From Phallusia mammillata (lineage: Eukaryota; Chordata; Ascidiacea; Phlebobranchia; Ascidiidae), in assembly GCA_003260075.1 (NCBI GenBank), contig QLIY01000411.1, forward strand, positions 1 to 64,000: a DNA stretch of 64,000 nt, written 5' to 3'. A model generated the notes under the pieces. It was given only the letters and a program-made list of their open reading frames with translations, was not told the DNA's origin and did not search any database. Position 1 is the stretch's first letter, and every line of letters begins with the position of its first letter. This document shows, piece after piece, positions 47,059 through 62,025 of this stretch. The position numbers and the translations under genes are program-made.

Positions 47059-50000
47059 ATGCACATCTTTGAGTGGACATCAGTTGTTGTATTGCTTGCA
47101 TTTCTTTACCATGCACGGTCTGACAACTCAGCAGCTGTAAAAGATGAAAGAATATCGCGACATTCTCGTCAAACCAGAGGTAAGTAACGAAAAACTCAAA
47201 TACGACATTCTACGCGTTACAATGTTTGTGTACTCGTGTTTCTAGAGTTTTTTGATGATTTGGTGTTTATAGATTTGAAAGATGTAACATATATTACCAA
47301 GCACAACGTTACATATACATAGTTTGTGTAAATAACCTTTTCGTTTGTGTATTAACACTATTGAGTTGTTTGGGTTTGGGTCACTATAGTACAAGCACTA
47401 CATAAAGTGATGGCGCACTTTCAATGATATTAATTTTGTGTGTTCTGCGCAATTCTTTAATACCTGTTTGATAAGACTGCAGTGGACTGAAAGCTTTCTT
47501 TGTGTATTTCGGATTTTCTTATCGGTTTCCCACTTTAGCGTATCGATACTGACTTGTGGTTTGTTGTGTATTGTGCAAACGCCATAGTTAAGTGGACATG
47601 AAACAAGGATGAAAATGCATCTTTCAAACGTTCATTAGATTAATAAAGCTTAAACGAATTTGCTACACCAGTGTCATTTTGCCAGACTTGTTTATTTGCT
47701 TAATCTCCTACTGGGTTCAGGCAAGAGCGAAAAACGCTTTGTAATCGGCCCCTGTATCTTTAAACACGGGAGAGCATCCAAATAAACGTAACGCTGCAAA
47801 AGTGCATGACGAGTCTTAAGATGCTTGCTACCTCTTTTTCGTTGTGGCCGATAGAGCGGATTCATGTTTTTGTGAGAGGCAAGTACCTCTTATCCCAAAG
47901 AAGCCACGCGTTTTAAACTTTTGTTTGAGATATTAGAACACCATTTTTCCTAGTCGTCAATAAAATGACTCTTTCATCGCAAACCGCATTAAGAAAAAAT
48001 GCAAATAAACATAAAATAACGTCTTAAAAATAAAGTGTTTGCAACAGGTTTTTACACTGTCATTGGTTTAACCAAAAAATAAAGCTTCCAGGTCCAATGA
48101 CGGAAGTTTAACACAAAAAGTGCATGAATGACGACTTACTGTTGCAGTTTTTTCGCAACGACAAACTAATTAACGCCCAGAGCCAAGTTGTAGTTTGTAT
48201 ATGTTTAGAACACAATGTCTTGTTTAGAACACAATGTCCACAATGTGGCCAAAAAAAATTTAGCACTCGGTTTTTTTAAAATTGCAGCTTGAGTTTAAGT
48301 TACTTGTGTATTTGGAGATTAGCGTTGGTTCATACCCCCCCCCCCCACAATGTCCACAATGTGGCCAAAAAAAATTTAGCACTCGGTTTTTTTTTAAATT
48401 GCAGCTTGAGTTTAAGCTACTTGTGTATTTGGAGATTAGCGTTGGTTCATAATACGCGTGGGTGGCCGACCTGTGTTGTTTTTCGTAAATTGCGGCGGGA
48501 GAGAAGTTTTTGATTACGCACTGCCAAACTCGTACGTTTAGTACTTGCAGACCAAATGGTCTGACTTTCACTTGCTTTGTTGAAATAACACGCAGCAAGT
48601 TTCCAACAAAGCTTCGGTTGTAATACGACACTTATAGCTGCTAGTGCCTTAACACAGATAACCGGCCCAAAAGCTCAGCGGAATCGCAAAAAATCGTATG
48701 AGTTTTGACTTAGGAGCACCGGCACATAGTGATTGCGTTTTGTTATGACCTCGTCGTTATCTTACAAGTACATCTCGACAACGTCCGGTCGATTTGCAAT
48801 TCTGCGAATCTGTCAAAGTTATCTAACACGATCAGTTAGTAGCAGGTCAATGTGGAATCGTGACATTACATATATGTTCCGATATTCTTCCGCTTTTCAT
48901 CCGTTCTTTGTACTTTCTTTATGTACTCTTTTACTTTTTTTATTCATACTCTTTATACTTATGCAAATCCTTGATAGTGCCACAATGTAGCAACAAAACT
49001 CTGGACAGTATCGTACATGGAAACCCGATATATATCACACAATATATTTATTGATGCCGCCCCGGGCCGAAAAGACAAATCATTTGACCCTATGCCTGTC
49101 GTCGGAGCCAATAAGTAGTTTTAGATTGCCGGCGGTACACAAAATGAATCGTGTATATTACATGTAATCAAATGTAATACAGATCATTTGAATCGTATTT
49201 GTACTTTGGCGCAGTTGTTACAGTCCAAAAAAACATGCTCAACCAATCATGGGCCAAGCGAATTTGACCCAGATATAATTGACATTATCTTTACTGATGT
49301 AGAAACTATAAATTTTAGCCGGATTCTTTCCTGTTGGGATTTTATGACATTTGCGGTCTTTAACTTGCCGGTTCCTGTGATCCAAGTATTCCCAAAATGT
49401 AGTCTGATATTCTCTGTGACGCATAAACCTTATGTCGGTTTCAAGGGAAACCGACGTGATTTCACTGTTTTCGATAGAGACGATCAGAGTAAGTGAGCTA
49501 ATCCATCCAATATAGAGATTTGCGGGATTCAATCTGTCTACACGAAGTATGCGTTGCCCTCGCTTGGGATTCATCTTTGGTGTACAGCGTGATTGACAAG
49601 CGTCTTCTTTGGGAGTGGCGTCATTGTTCAGCCCCTTGACCCCTATTTTGCTTTGGGACACGAGATTTCAATAACACAGCTTTGCCGTTTTAAAGCTGTA
49701 AGTTTTCACATTGTACGTTTTGGCCCTTCCGAAACTTGTACATTAAAAAATTGCAATAAAATTGTATTTTTCGTTCACATTAGGTTTGTAATAACAATAC
49801 TACATTTCGACTTTTTCAAAAAGCGTTTTTCTGTGAATTCTTGTGGGTGCATGTCCTTTAAAAATGACGATGTTCAATCTATTAGTGGAGCTGTGTTTGG
49901 ATCCGCTGGGATTTGTAACCACAAATCGAACAGGCAGAGGTGTCATAAACTTATTTAGATCGACACCAAACAACAACCATTGGTTGTTGAATGACGAACC

Positions 50001-53000
50001 TCCCTGTAGCAAACGTTGGTTTTTCTTGGAAATACGTTTGTGGAATATGCACCAAACAGTTTTTGCTGCAACCATCCAAAATGGTGACGTAAGGGACGAT
50101 TCCGGCTTTGCTCGCCCGCCAGATAAAGCGATGCTAGGAGCTCATTCGCCCCATTTGCTTCTAGGAATGTGCATCAATTCACCGTTGCTTCGGCAACATA
50201 GCCGTACCTCTTATACGAGCAGTGCCTCTCTCCCGTTTGTCTATACGCTGGTGAATTTTGTTCCCCTAAAATCCACTTCACACATTTATATGTATTTACA
50301 TGCTGCAACGAAAGACGCGGTGGTTTGGCGCCTTTGCTGTAAGTCGCCTTGAGATCTGTGTCGAAACATAAATCCTTCCCAATTTCGCTCTTTGAAGTTG
50401 TACACGACCCTATACTGTTTGTTCATTACTTACTTACAGAAGGTGCTGTTTGTGTATTTTTATCGGACACCAAAGATCTGGTTGCGCGTTATCGAAATTC
50501 GGTTTCCTGGGTTTAAATTCGTAAGGTTCACCGCGTGGTTTTGACGCTGGCACGGGTTCTTAGTTTGACGTATTTGTACAAGCGTTACGCTCGATGAAAT
50601 GGTGAAGGGTATGATTTCCACCCTACGGTAATCTTGTGACAGCAGAGTTTATCGTTTGGAACGAGCGCGACCAAACTAAATACTCCAAACCTCAAATACA
50701 TGGCTGTGGGTGGTATATACGTGTCCTGCTGTAACTTAATGTCTGATTAAAAGTTTGTGAAACGGCTATTTAAAAGTATTTTCAGTACATTGCTGTATGC
50801 CAGGGTCCGCAAATACTTTTTAGCGCGACCCTAAAAATTTGCTTTTGAAAAATTTCGTGACCCAGACTCAAAGGTCTCGCGACCCACCATTTGCGGATCC
50901 TTGCTGTATGCAATCACCAATATAACTTTAAAACGTGAATTTGTACTTTTTTCAAATTAGGTGTATTACCCCCCCCCCCCTAAAAATTTGCTTTTGAAAA
51001 ATTTCGTGACCCAGACCCGAAGGTCTCGCGACCCACCATTTGCGGATCCTTGCTGCATGCAATCACCAATATAACTTTAAAACGTGAATTTGTACTTTTT
51101 TTTCAAATTCGATGCATTTACTACATTTTGCTTTTTTGCAGTTCCCCGGCCTCGTGGACTTGTCCTGTATGACATAAAACCAACCAGCTTTCAGGCGCGA
51201 TGGATACCACCAACTCGGTACTAAATTATTGTAATCTTGGTAGGCACTGATTTGCGCATTAGCGGTGCTTTGACAAATTGAAATCCGAGCTTTGTGTACA
51301 AATATAGGTTTGCTAGAGGTGCAATTTTTCCCAAATCACTTTTAGGCATTGTGTTGACGAAAGAAGGGCTTTGACAACAACGCAGACTGTAATAGGTTTT
51401 GGAATGCTTAAAAGCGACGCGTTTCTAAATGGTCGAGTGCGTCACTTCGCCTTTTCGACTATGTACTTAAACCGCAGTCTTGAAACGGACAAGCGTTCGG
51501 TCATGCTTCTTATCTTGTTTAGCAAACCCAAACTAAATCCATGTTTCTCAACGCAGCGACATTACTGGAACGCACATTGTCATTCGCGAAGTAGGAGGCG
51601 ACTACTCACAAGAAGCCACAGTTCGGCTAACCACGAAGTCTGTGACGCTAACTGATTTGCAACCAGGCAAAAAATACAACGTTCTGATTTATTCAGTACA
51701 AGGCAACCGTACGAGCGGTATGCTTTTGTCTACCGCCACAACTACATTAGGTAAGTTTTACAAGTTACCTATCAATCCGATATCAGTCTTGACATTTCGG
51801 TTATTGGCTTGCTTTTACGCATACCTCTGCCCCTAAAAATAGCAAACGGAACCAGCTAGTAGGTTAGGCAGCAAAACGCTTTGGTTGGTTCATTTAAAGT
51901 CTAACCCAATTTTCCCCCCCCCCAGTTTTATTGTAAACAATCGACGTTTCGACGTCCTATACAAGACGCCTAACCCAATTTGTTTGCTTTTGGATACGCA
52001 CTGCACTTGACCCGGCGATGAAAATGATCTGCTCGTATAGTTGTCGACCTTCCCACGCTTGCCAACTGTCAGTGCGGGGGTATCTTTAGCTGTAACCATG
52101 CGAAACAACAACACCGGTACAATTGTGGGATGTAGTGGAGGTCCATTGACCCATTACAACTCAGTAGGCCAACCGCAAGTATCATACACACAAATTGGGC
52201 ACATTTAAGCACGTTAACAACAAATGTGAATTTTTCTTGCTGGTGTATACGAAGTTCTCGGCTCACACACGTATATTTATGGCTGCCAATATGTGGACCG
52301 CATTGGCCGCAACGATAAACGACTCTGATAATTTTACGATAGCTTTTGGAATATCACCAATTGTCGGTGGCTGTTCCATTGGGCTGTTTGCTTTGACCGC
52401 GGCGCCCTAAACGATACTAAAATCATCAATCAACATGTCACTTTCAATATTTGCCGTCGTTTGGATCGCTGTATTTGGCTTCTGTCGGAGAAGCAAGATG
52501 AAACGGATTTCTCCATTACCAACCACCATTATTAGATACGATTACGGACATCAACTTCGCAAAGTTTGGACGACCTGAGTTTCAGGCATGAAATACCAAA
52601 AGTTAAGTTCTTCGCAACATTACCTGACAACATCAATCGCAAGTTTGACACTGCGGTAACACAATCGCTCGACAGCCCCTATGCACGTGGGAAAGGTTTT
52701 CATGGTTCGTTGAGCTGCAGCGGCGCACAAAGCGGTCTTTTGTGATTGCTGGCCCGCTACCGTCCGATATCAAGCGAAGGGAAACATCGAATTGACGCCA
52801 CACTCGAAACGCCACAAAAAGCCTTTGTTTCGGTGCAATTAATACGTTTCGTTACACGCAAAATGTCTTGCGTCTCCGGTATACAATCTTTCAGCTTCCA
52901 GTGGCGCCCGCCTGCGACCGCAGGTGTTTGTAATTGTAGCAGTTTGGCGCACCTCCCTTACACAAGCCCGGTGTGAAACAGTTTATTTTAAGATGTAAAG

Positions 53001-54117
53001 ACATGCTTCATTGGTGAATTTTATCACCACGTCCGCTGTGGTCGAGTACTTGTGATTCGACAGGAAAAGTGTGTCTGCCATTAAGAATTGACCTGAAAAA
53101 AACTCTCGTGCAAAATATGGACGGATATAATTGTGCATGTTTAAATGCAGTTAAAACAATGTAATGAGACAAATGCATATGTTATGGTTCAAGTTTGAAG
53201 TTAAGCTAAATTATTACATGCTGATCCACAAATAAGTGTTATTGACATATTTATTTCCAATCTTATAGGTCAAGCTAATTATTGACATATTTATTTCCAA
53301 TCTACAATAATTATTGTTATGTAGTTGAAGATGTCAACGTTGTCGAACGGGTTCTTCTAGAGTCTTCTGGCAGGAACAGACGTCCGCACGTCGATGGTGC
53401 TCCTGACGATCTTTTGGACGTTTCGTCATCCAGCATTAGTCGCGCGAAAGGATCGATTACTTCACAGTTGGACGGCGATGCAGGTACAACTATAACTGTA
53501 GTGATATGTTTCATCTAATCTGTACGTGCGCCGTTGCTAAAGTGAAAAAAAGTGCATGTTGCCTATATACAGAGTTAGTGGTTTTTAAGGAGCTCGTTTA
53601 AAAACCATCAGAAACCGATTTGACATTTTAAGTAATTACATTTGTACTTAAATCTTTTTTTGTGTGTTTACCTAATTAATTTTACTTTCTGTAGGAACCG
53701 ACTCCCCCCGACGGGTATTGGTGACTCATACCTCGAGCGGGACCCCCCCCCCAAAACCATCAGAAACCGATTTGACATTTTAAGTAATTACATTTGTACT
53801 CAAATCTTTTTTGTGTAATTACCTAATCAATTTTACTTTCTGTAGGAACGGGCTCCTCCCGACGGGTAGTGGTGACTCATACCTCGAGCGGAGGTTCTTC
53901 CTCTTCTTCAAGTGGTGATGTCGACCTCACCGGATTCAGGAGGATCGTCAACTCGCAAGGTTCCGATGCAGGAGGTTCCAACTCTAGCGGTTTTACCCCC
54001 CCCCCCCTTGTTACCACTCACACTGGAAGTATGGGCGGTGGAGGTTTTGACTCAGCTGGTTTTGCTTCATCAAACTCCAGTGCTGGCGGCGACGGCAACT
54101 CTGGTGGGGTTAGACGG

Positions 54118-54200
<83 letters not shown>

Positions 54201-57200
54201 CTTCCCGGAGGATAGTGACCACACACAGCTCATCACAGGGCGGAAGTAGCAGTAATAACACCGACTCCACAATAAGGAAAGTAATCGAGACACAGCTTGG
54301 TGGTAGTTCTTCCCCCCCCCCCCAACTTCCCGGAGGATAGTGACCACACACAGCTCATCACAGGGCGGAAACAGCAGTAATGACATCGACTCCACAATAA
54401 GGAAAGTAATCGAGACACAGCTTGGTGGTGGTTCTTTTTCGTCGTCCTCAAGTTCCAGCAGTTCTTCCTCATCTGGTGGTCAAGGCGCAGCGGGCACGGG
54501 TCAAGGGTCAACTCGTAGCGGTATAAGCTTAAATGAATTCGATGGAGTTGGAATCGCAACACAGCCCGATGGTGTTGTTGGCAATGGTTGGTTAAAATTT
54601 CGTTTATAGAATAAATGTGTGAAATGTCGTAACGTACTATAGGAGTCAGCTTGTGTAACAGAGTGGTGACCAACAAATCTGCCTTCACTTATCAAATATT
54701 TAAAATACACTCATAAAGAGCAGCAGACGCCCGGCATAAGTTTGATCTTCTATTTTCGAAACATACATGCATTCTTAAATATATGAAAAATATATGAAAT
54801 TCAAACAACCAGATGAGGACTGACGCTGATCGTCTGTCCCTCTTCTTGGGTATGTTTAAAAAACTAAATATAATTTGTATTTTAGGACAATATACAGGTT
54901 CTCAATTATGAAAATTAATTGGACTTTAATGCATGCTTTGTTAAAACCGTTTGTAAAGCTATGTTTGTTTATAGGACAAGCTAATGGGGGTGGCATCATT
55001 GAAAGATGCAAGAAAGCACAGAAGACGGATCTTGTGATCTTGACTGACGGTTCATGGAGCGTCGGTCCTGACAACTTTGAGAAGATGCAGAACTTCCTTG
55101 TTAGTTTGGTGGATTCGTTTACAATCGGTTTCGACGGTGTTCTCGTGGGAATCGCGCAATATTCAGACGACCCTAGGTAAGGGTTCTAACCATATTCGGT
55201 ATTTCAATGTCGAATACATTGACGTGCAAGTTCGTCAGCAAAGGAATTCCTCCAAAGTCTTAGCCAAAAAGTTCAACTGTTCTTGCTGAAAAAATATTAC
55301 GCGCGACACCAGAATGACGTCAGGATGTCGGGGATAAACATCAGGGACGTGCGTGACGTCATTACTGGTTTCCTACCATTCACCGCGACGCGTTTTAGTC
55401 GCTTAACGTCGCTCCGCAAGCAGGCTAAGCACCTTGCTATATCCTTCGGACATGAACAACTTCGAATATCCCATTGTCTTCAAATGAGGTGTCTGCGTTT
55501 AAACCTCAGTTACAACTTTACTGCAGGTTCACTTGAGATAAGACACCGTTCTGGCCGCAGAGGCATTCAATCTGGCGCATATATCGTAAACATATTGTTT
55601 TGGGTTGACACAGACCTGCGATAAATGTGGCCAGTGTAAAGCGGGCTGACGCATGCGCGCGCTTTCGGAACAACTGCATGGAACGTTGATCAAAGCCCTT
55701 GTCCTCAATTATGTTCCAGTCAAGCCGCGCGATCCACACAAGACGCAAAAATTTTAAAATTGCATTCGAATTACTACGAATCGTACATCTAACCACTTAA
55801 AGCATTAGTTGTCTACACAACTACACGTTTCTCCGCGTGTATGCTACTGATGCACTGAATACACCTAAAAATTTTACGAAAGCTTGTATAGATGATTTGA
55901 TTCGAATCGCATATGTTGTTCATCCAAGTCAAACGGTTCATAATTGCACTTCATACTTATTTTATGACGTATAAAATGTGTAGTCCATACACCATTTTGT
56001 GAAATGATGGTTTCAACTTTTTTTAAATAGTAATTGACTGAACTAACTAACCACGCCCCGTGGATATGTGTAATTACTGTATTAGTTTTATTTTCATCCG
56101 AAATTATTAGACCCACCGACCTAAAATCTTGATTTGTACTAAACTTTAGGGTTAGTTCGGTGCTTTGTCAGTTGACTACTAAGTCATCACTAAGTCAAAG
56201 CATTTGCCTTACCACAATAGGTGTTCCAAATTATTTTTCAAAAGCCCAGACGTTGTGAAACCTATAGTAACTTGGTTCGTGTTTAACGGGAACATCGACT
56301 AGTAAATACCTGTAAACTAGTAGGTTGCAAAACTTTAAAATGTTGGGCAAAAACCTAAATGTCACCAAAAACGAAATATTTTGTCTTACTAACACTTTGA
56401 TGCATCACTGGTATATGGACTGGCATAACACTGTAAAGCATAACATTTTGTTTACACAGGACGGAGTTCAACCTTAATGATCACGTGAATAAAGATGATC
56501 TAATCGCGGCAATCCGTAACATCCAGTACAAGGGAGGAAACACAGCGACGGGACGCGCTCTGGACTATATTCGCGAATATCTCTTCACTGCTGACAGTGG
56601 AACCAGGCGAGGTTTGTGTTCGTATGTGGGTTATATTTAGTGCTTACATCCAGGTGTTGGGGAAGCGCTGACGAAAGGGTTCACGTATTTTCCAGACATG
56701 TTTTCGTTTTATGAAACCGCTTGATCTGATCCATACGCTTTCTTTTGGTGTCTTTTTGACGTAACTCCTCGTTATGGTTTGATCCTTGCCTTACTGCTGA
56801 ATTCATGCGTTTCTATGCACTGTCCTGAAAACAAGCAGTTAGGCGCACGCCACTCGAATGAACACGTGAGATAATAATTGCAGGTAACTGTGACAGGCAA
56901 CGCTTTAAATTTGACATTTTGACGAAGTGTCCGCGTGCCACCATTTGGACTAAATTCAAAGAATGCGCGTCGGTTTGCATACCTTACGACTACACAAGCT
57001 TGCAATCTGACTTACATCAAGTGTATTGTAAGGCAATATATATATATATATATATATCTTCTAGTTCTGGTTACATGTTTTCACGTGTGGCACGAAACTG
57101 CAAACGTAAATCAAATTACGGTTTTGCCTAATGGACTTGCATTGTTATAACAGGCTCTTTTGGCGCAGTGTTGATCACAGCGTCTTTGTTTGCCAAAAAA

Positions 57201-60200
57201 GGAACAGTAGGTTTCGAAAATTTGCCAGAAAATCGTTTAGGTTTCATGCCTTTTTGTCAACGACTGTGTTGCTACGAATCTCTTGCTTGTAATTTGTGTA
57301 TACAACACGTTGTCTGTCCTCAATTTGGCGCAAAAGCCGCGCAGACAACACAGCACGATTGTCGTTCTATAGCAACACGTCAAGTTTGTATGTATAAGTC
57401 AGGGAACAATTTTCATTGGACTTTCAAATGTCATCTTATTTTGTTTAGAGTTTTGGTGTGCGCTCTTACTTTGGGGTTTTAATGAAGTATCGCATGTCAG
57501 AAAGAAAACCTAAGGGCAATGCTGGTGCACTGTAAGTGTAACTTATTGCAAAACCAATCAACATTCCTTTAGCAGTGTCAGTGCACTCAATCAAGCTCAT
57601 TGGAATGTTAAGCTAGGGAACAAAAATGGGTCAAGGGTTTCGTCTTCCAAAAACCAAGTTATATATTTATAAGCGAAATTATGAATGCTTTGACCCGCAC
57701 AGCCACTGTTTCCAACTCACAAAGAATACTTGTATTACTTCGTTTATGTATTTTAAAACTAAATGCAAACACATTCTCCCCACGACAGGTCGAATTACGA
57801 CCAGCCGTTAAGCACTTAGCATACCTGTTAGCTCATGCGGCTTACCTGGTATGCTATTTGCTTGCTTTGTAGGTGTCATAAGGTGGCAATCGCCAAGGGG
57901 AAACAGGCCGTCTAGTTAAAGTATAAAGCCGTTGTCGAATGTCATCGCAGCGGTAAATGTACTAAACCTTGTCACATCGACCACGAACAAGCTTACCTTG
58001 GTTGCAATTCCCAGCACGCGACATAGAGATAAGCTATCTTGTGTGTGAAGTCACCAAGGTGAGCAATGCTTCTCTGGCCATGTGACACAAATAACAACTG
58101 ACGCGGACATTCCTGAGCCGTCTCCTATGCAGTGACTCTACTTTATCTGATTCTATAAATCTGTGTTGTATAAAGCATCTTTTGTTATTTTCAGAGGTGG
58201 CAAAGACCGCTATTATCATTACCGACGGCGAATCAATCCTCGATGACGTCACCGACCCGGCTAGCCGTCTGAGAGCCGAAAACGTCACTGTGTTTTCCAT
58301 CGGTGTTGGCAATGCTCTGCGGTACGTGTAAAGAAAATTGTATTGCTTTACGTAATCTGTAATCTGGCACAATTATTTGGCCAAATGCACCAAAAGTTTT
58401 AACAATTTTGTTAGCAGAGTGTTTAAATCGTTGAAAACTTTTGTTTTTATAAAAGACAGAAGAAAAGTGTAATGTAGGCATAAATTCATACAAACCATGA
58501 ATAAGCCCTGCGTAACAGCTGTCGGTTGGTTTGAACCACCGCAAAAGTTTCTATGTAAACATGCGTCAACCAAATTAAAGACCTTCGTTCTAAGACAGCA
58601 CCGCAAATGCCATCTGCGAACACTCGATAAATGTCTAACTGGATGGCCACAAATTTATGCTTTCTGCTCAGGTCTGAATTAGTTGACATGGCGTCAGAAC
58701 CAGAGGAAGATCACGTGTTTTCGGTGGAGAACTTCGATGACATTGTTGACATAAAGGACAGTCTTCTACAAGACGTGTGCAAAAACATAGGTAGGCTAAA
58801 CATGGGTATGCTGTAAAGTCATGTAAGGACATTACCATGGTATCGATTTCAATTGTTGTCTTTCCCACTTGTTTCTATTTTTAAACTAGCACTTTTCTTT
58901 GGGCACCAGCAAATTACTGTCTTGTAACATGTAGTTTGGTGATATTTAGGGTTGCATAACGTAAAATCGTAATTTCATGTTACAACTGACTTCTTAGAAC
59001 TACCAATCGGTCCTAATTCTTTTTCTTTTATGGCGAATTTGGAAAAGCAAAAATTTCTTGTGCGTTTTAAGTGATCTAAATATGCTTTTTCGGAATCATT
59101 CTAAAAAAACTCTTAACACAATAATCACAGCAACATTATAAGTTATTTTTCATATAGAAAGGTGAAACATATCAGAAGTTTAATAATGCCAGTTTAGTAG
59201 TGAAAATAACGGCCCAAATAGACGTAAAAGCTTCATCAGTGATATGAAGGCCACATCAGTTACACCCGTTTATATACACTTGAGTCGCAAGAAACGGGTG
59301 TAACTGATGTGGCCTTCATATCACTGATGATTGCATGATCATTTGCCGAAACGTTTGAATAATAAAGCATGTCGCTTTTTACGTGTATTTGGGCCGTTAT
59401 TTTCACCATTTTACTTATGAACAGATCCGTATATATGTGTTCCAAAATAATGCCCCCCCCCCCTTTTTCAACCTTTTTTGAACCACGGAACACTTTATGC
59501 ATTAAAATAATCTTGCAGAACAACAAACGAAATTTTATAATGATGCAATAAAACTAACTACCTAAACCCACATTCTGTATGGTTCAGCAGCAAGAGGCCC
59601 TTACTATTACATACTTATTACTATACAATGAATGAATAAAAGCAAATCATGATTGAACATTTAAACTGGTAATAGTGAATAATTACTTTCATAAAAAAAT
59701 TATTCAGGCACAATGTTCTGAACCAGTGATTTATGACCGGTGTTCCATTGAACAATAATAAACCAATACATTTCTTGCGGAACACATGACGATTTTTCAC
59801 GGGGAACACCGGTTGCTATTTGTTAGATGCGGAAAAAAGTTTTACGATATTGCTTACTATTGTACACTAAATTTAAAAAAAGATTTTTATATTTCGAAAG
59901 CAGGTTGAAATGCAAGTTTAATGTTGCAATGCACTGCACGAATTGCACTCCTAATAAGTATTTCTTGAACGCACATCACTATCTGTTTGGTAACCTCTAC
60001 CCGTTAATATTATAATAAAGTCTTACACCATAGCCCAGTCGAGTCAGTCATCCAATAATGTCTGGCCCGATTGGCCACTCGGTCAGACCCACGTCTCAAG
60101 TCCAATCACGGCAACACTAAGGCAATCGTTGGCATTGTGTACAAACAAGAAGTTAGACTTATATTTAAACATTGAGTTTACACGTCTTTTGCGAACACTG

Positions 60201-61931
60201 CCCGATTTTCTTTGAAACCAAAAGCATGTGACCAATGAGTCATTCCAGCAATTTTCCTAATTTACAGCTGTATGCCGTACTCTGGTTGTCCCGGATCACG
60301 GTTCGTTGACTTGCGACAACGTACTTGCAACCCAGGGCACTAAATGTATGTTCACCTGCGACTCGCCCACTTACGAATTGAACGAAGCCGGCGAGGAAGC
60401 TGTGAGAGTTTGCCTCCAATCAGGCGTCTGGGATCGACCGGAACCCTCGTGTATCCGTAAGTACATTTTTTACATCGTATTTCCTATTGTTTAATACAGG
60501 GGTCGGCAACCTTTTTTCTACTGCGGACCGGTTTTAAAACTGAAAAATTATCGCGGACCGCTCTTTAAAAAACTACAAAAGTTTAGCAATGAAAACACAT
60601 AAATTAGTTAATCATTCCCGGGATACATGGGCAAAATGTTTTATAGCATTTAACCTGAAAAATTATACGGCCCGGTAACAAACTCGTCGCGGACCGGTAC
60701 CGGGCCGCGGCCCGGCGGTTGCCGACCACTGCCANCGAATTCCCGCGGACCGGCGGTTGCCGACCACTGGTTTAATATAAATAGCAATATTTAGCCGATT
60801 AAAGCGCGCTGGCTATAGCAAATCTCGAACACTATACAAAACGCAACTAATACGTCTGAAATTATTTATTTTCCGCCTCGTAAAAGGTTTGTGTTTCCAA
60901 TGCGTTATAGCCAATGCAGCAATCAGGAATCATATAACATACAGATACTTTGTTGTATCTTCCTGACAAATTCCTTGACAAAAGTTATTTTTTCCAAACT
61001 TTTGGCTTCATCAGATACAACGAAAGCCAATAACAAACAATTTCAACGTTGTCGTAAACACGGACGTAGTGCAACAAAGAGCAGTGAATAGTAGAAGAAG
61101 TAGAAAATACAGGCGACGTTGACATAATGTTCGTGCAGAAGTGGACATGCTAATTAATATGTATCGGAATGCAGAGAGTTTAAAGATATATTTTGTTGTA
61201 AGGATTTTCACCTTTTAGCACAATTAAAAACGTACGTGTGTAAACAGCCAAATAGTTGGACGTATGTATTGTATGCCACCTAAATATAACTACCTAATAA
61301 AAGTAAAAGTCAAACACTAACTAAAGGAAATATTTATTTCCAGGCTAAAATCTTTNCTTGATCTTGGACTACCCTGAACTAGACCATAGCACTTAGATTT
61401 TGAAATTCTAATTTTTGCAAAAATATTATATCAACACGTAAATTTACTCCAGTAGCCTATTTCTTACCTACTTGTCCTTCTCCATATGTATTTTATCTTT
61501 CAACTCTCTGTCATTTCTAGCGACGGTATGTCCGGACCTTGAGCCGCCACCAGACGGCAGTTTAAAATGCTCACAGGAGAATCGCATCGGCAGTTTCTGC
61601 AAGTTGAGATGCAATTCTGGTTTCCGACCTTTTGGAACAATCTCCGCAAGGTGTCTCACTAGCGCACTATGGTCGTCTGCAATTACTGGTGGATGCGAAC
61701 GTAAGAAACTTTTCCTCAATATAACTATGAGGACTGTGTTGCACTGTGTTATATATCAGATTTTCAACAGATTTTTGCCTGTTCACCACTTTTCTCATTA
61801 CAGATAACCTTAATCTACTTTAATTGACTTTTGTGCTTAATTTTTTGTGTAACCTTGCTTACAAATTGTTGGCATTTTAAGACAAAGAACCGTGCAAAAC
61901 ATATAAGTTTAAGCTATCAAACTACAATAAG

Positions 61932-62025
<94 letters not shown>

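Larger units (their letters stand above)
47180..51141 (+). other. First long intron of the FN3-VWA-sushi gene
   Basis: Separates the signal-peptide exon from the FN3 domain. It contains two poly-C duplications (48.2-48.5 kb and 50.8-51.1 kb) and one hAT element. A 169-codon open frame at 49843-50352 shows no domain or splice context and is not called. Confidence 0.5.

Noticed and set aside
49843-50352. 169-codon plus-strand open frame in the first long intron of the mosaic gene
   Set aside because: No similarity I recognise, and the opposite strand is also open for long stretches, a sign of chance.
52435-52578. 47-codon open frame with a hydrophobic N-terminus
   Set aside because: Too short, no splice or conservation support, and it falls in an intron between FN3 and linker exons.
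53695-53741. First copy of the Ser/Gly-rich exon start as a separate exon
   Set aside because: It has an acceptor but no donor before the poly-C; it is the left half of a duplicated block.
54018-54395. Minus-strand glycine-rich open frames
   Set aside because: Glycine runs arise only from reading the poly-C tract backwards.
58034-58372. 112-codon minus-strand frame
   Set aside because: Antisense shadow of the VWA exon 58195-58321.
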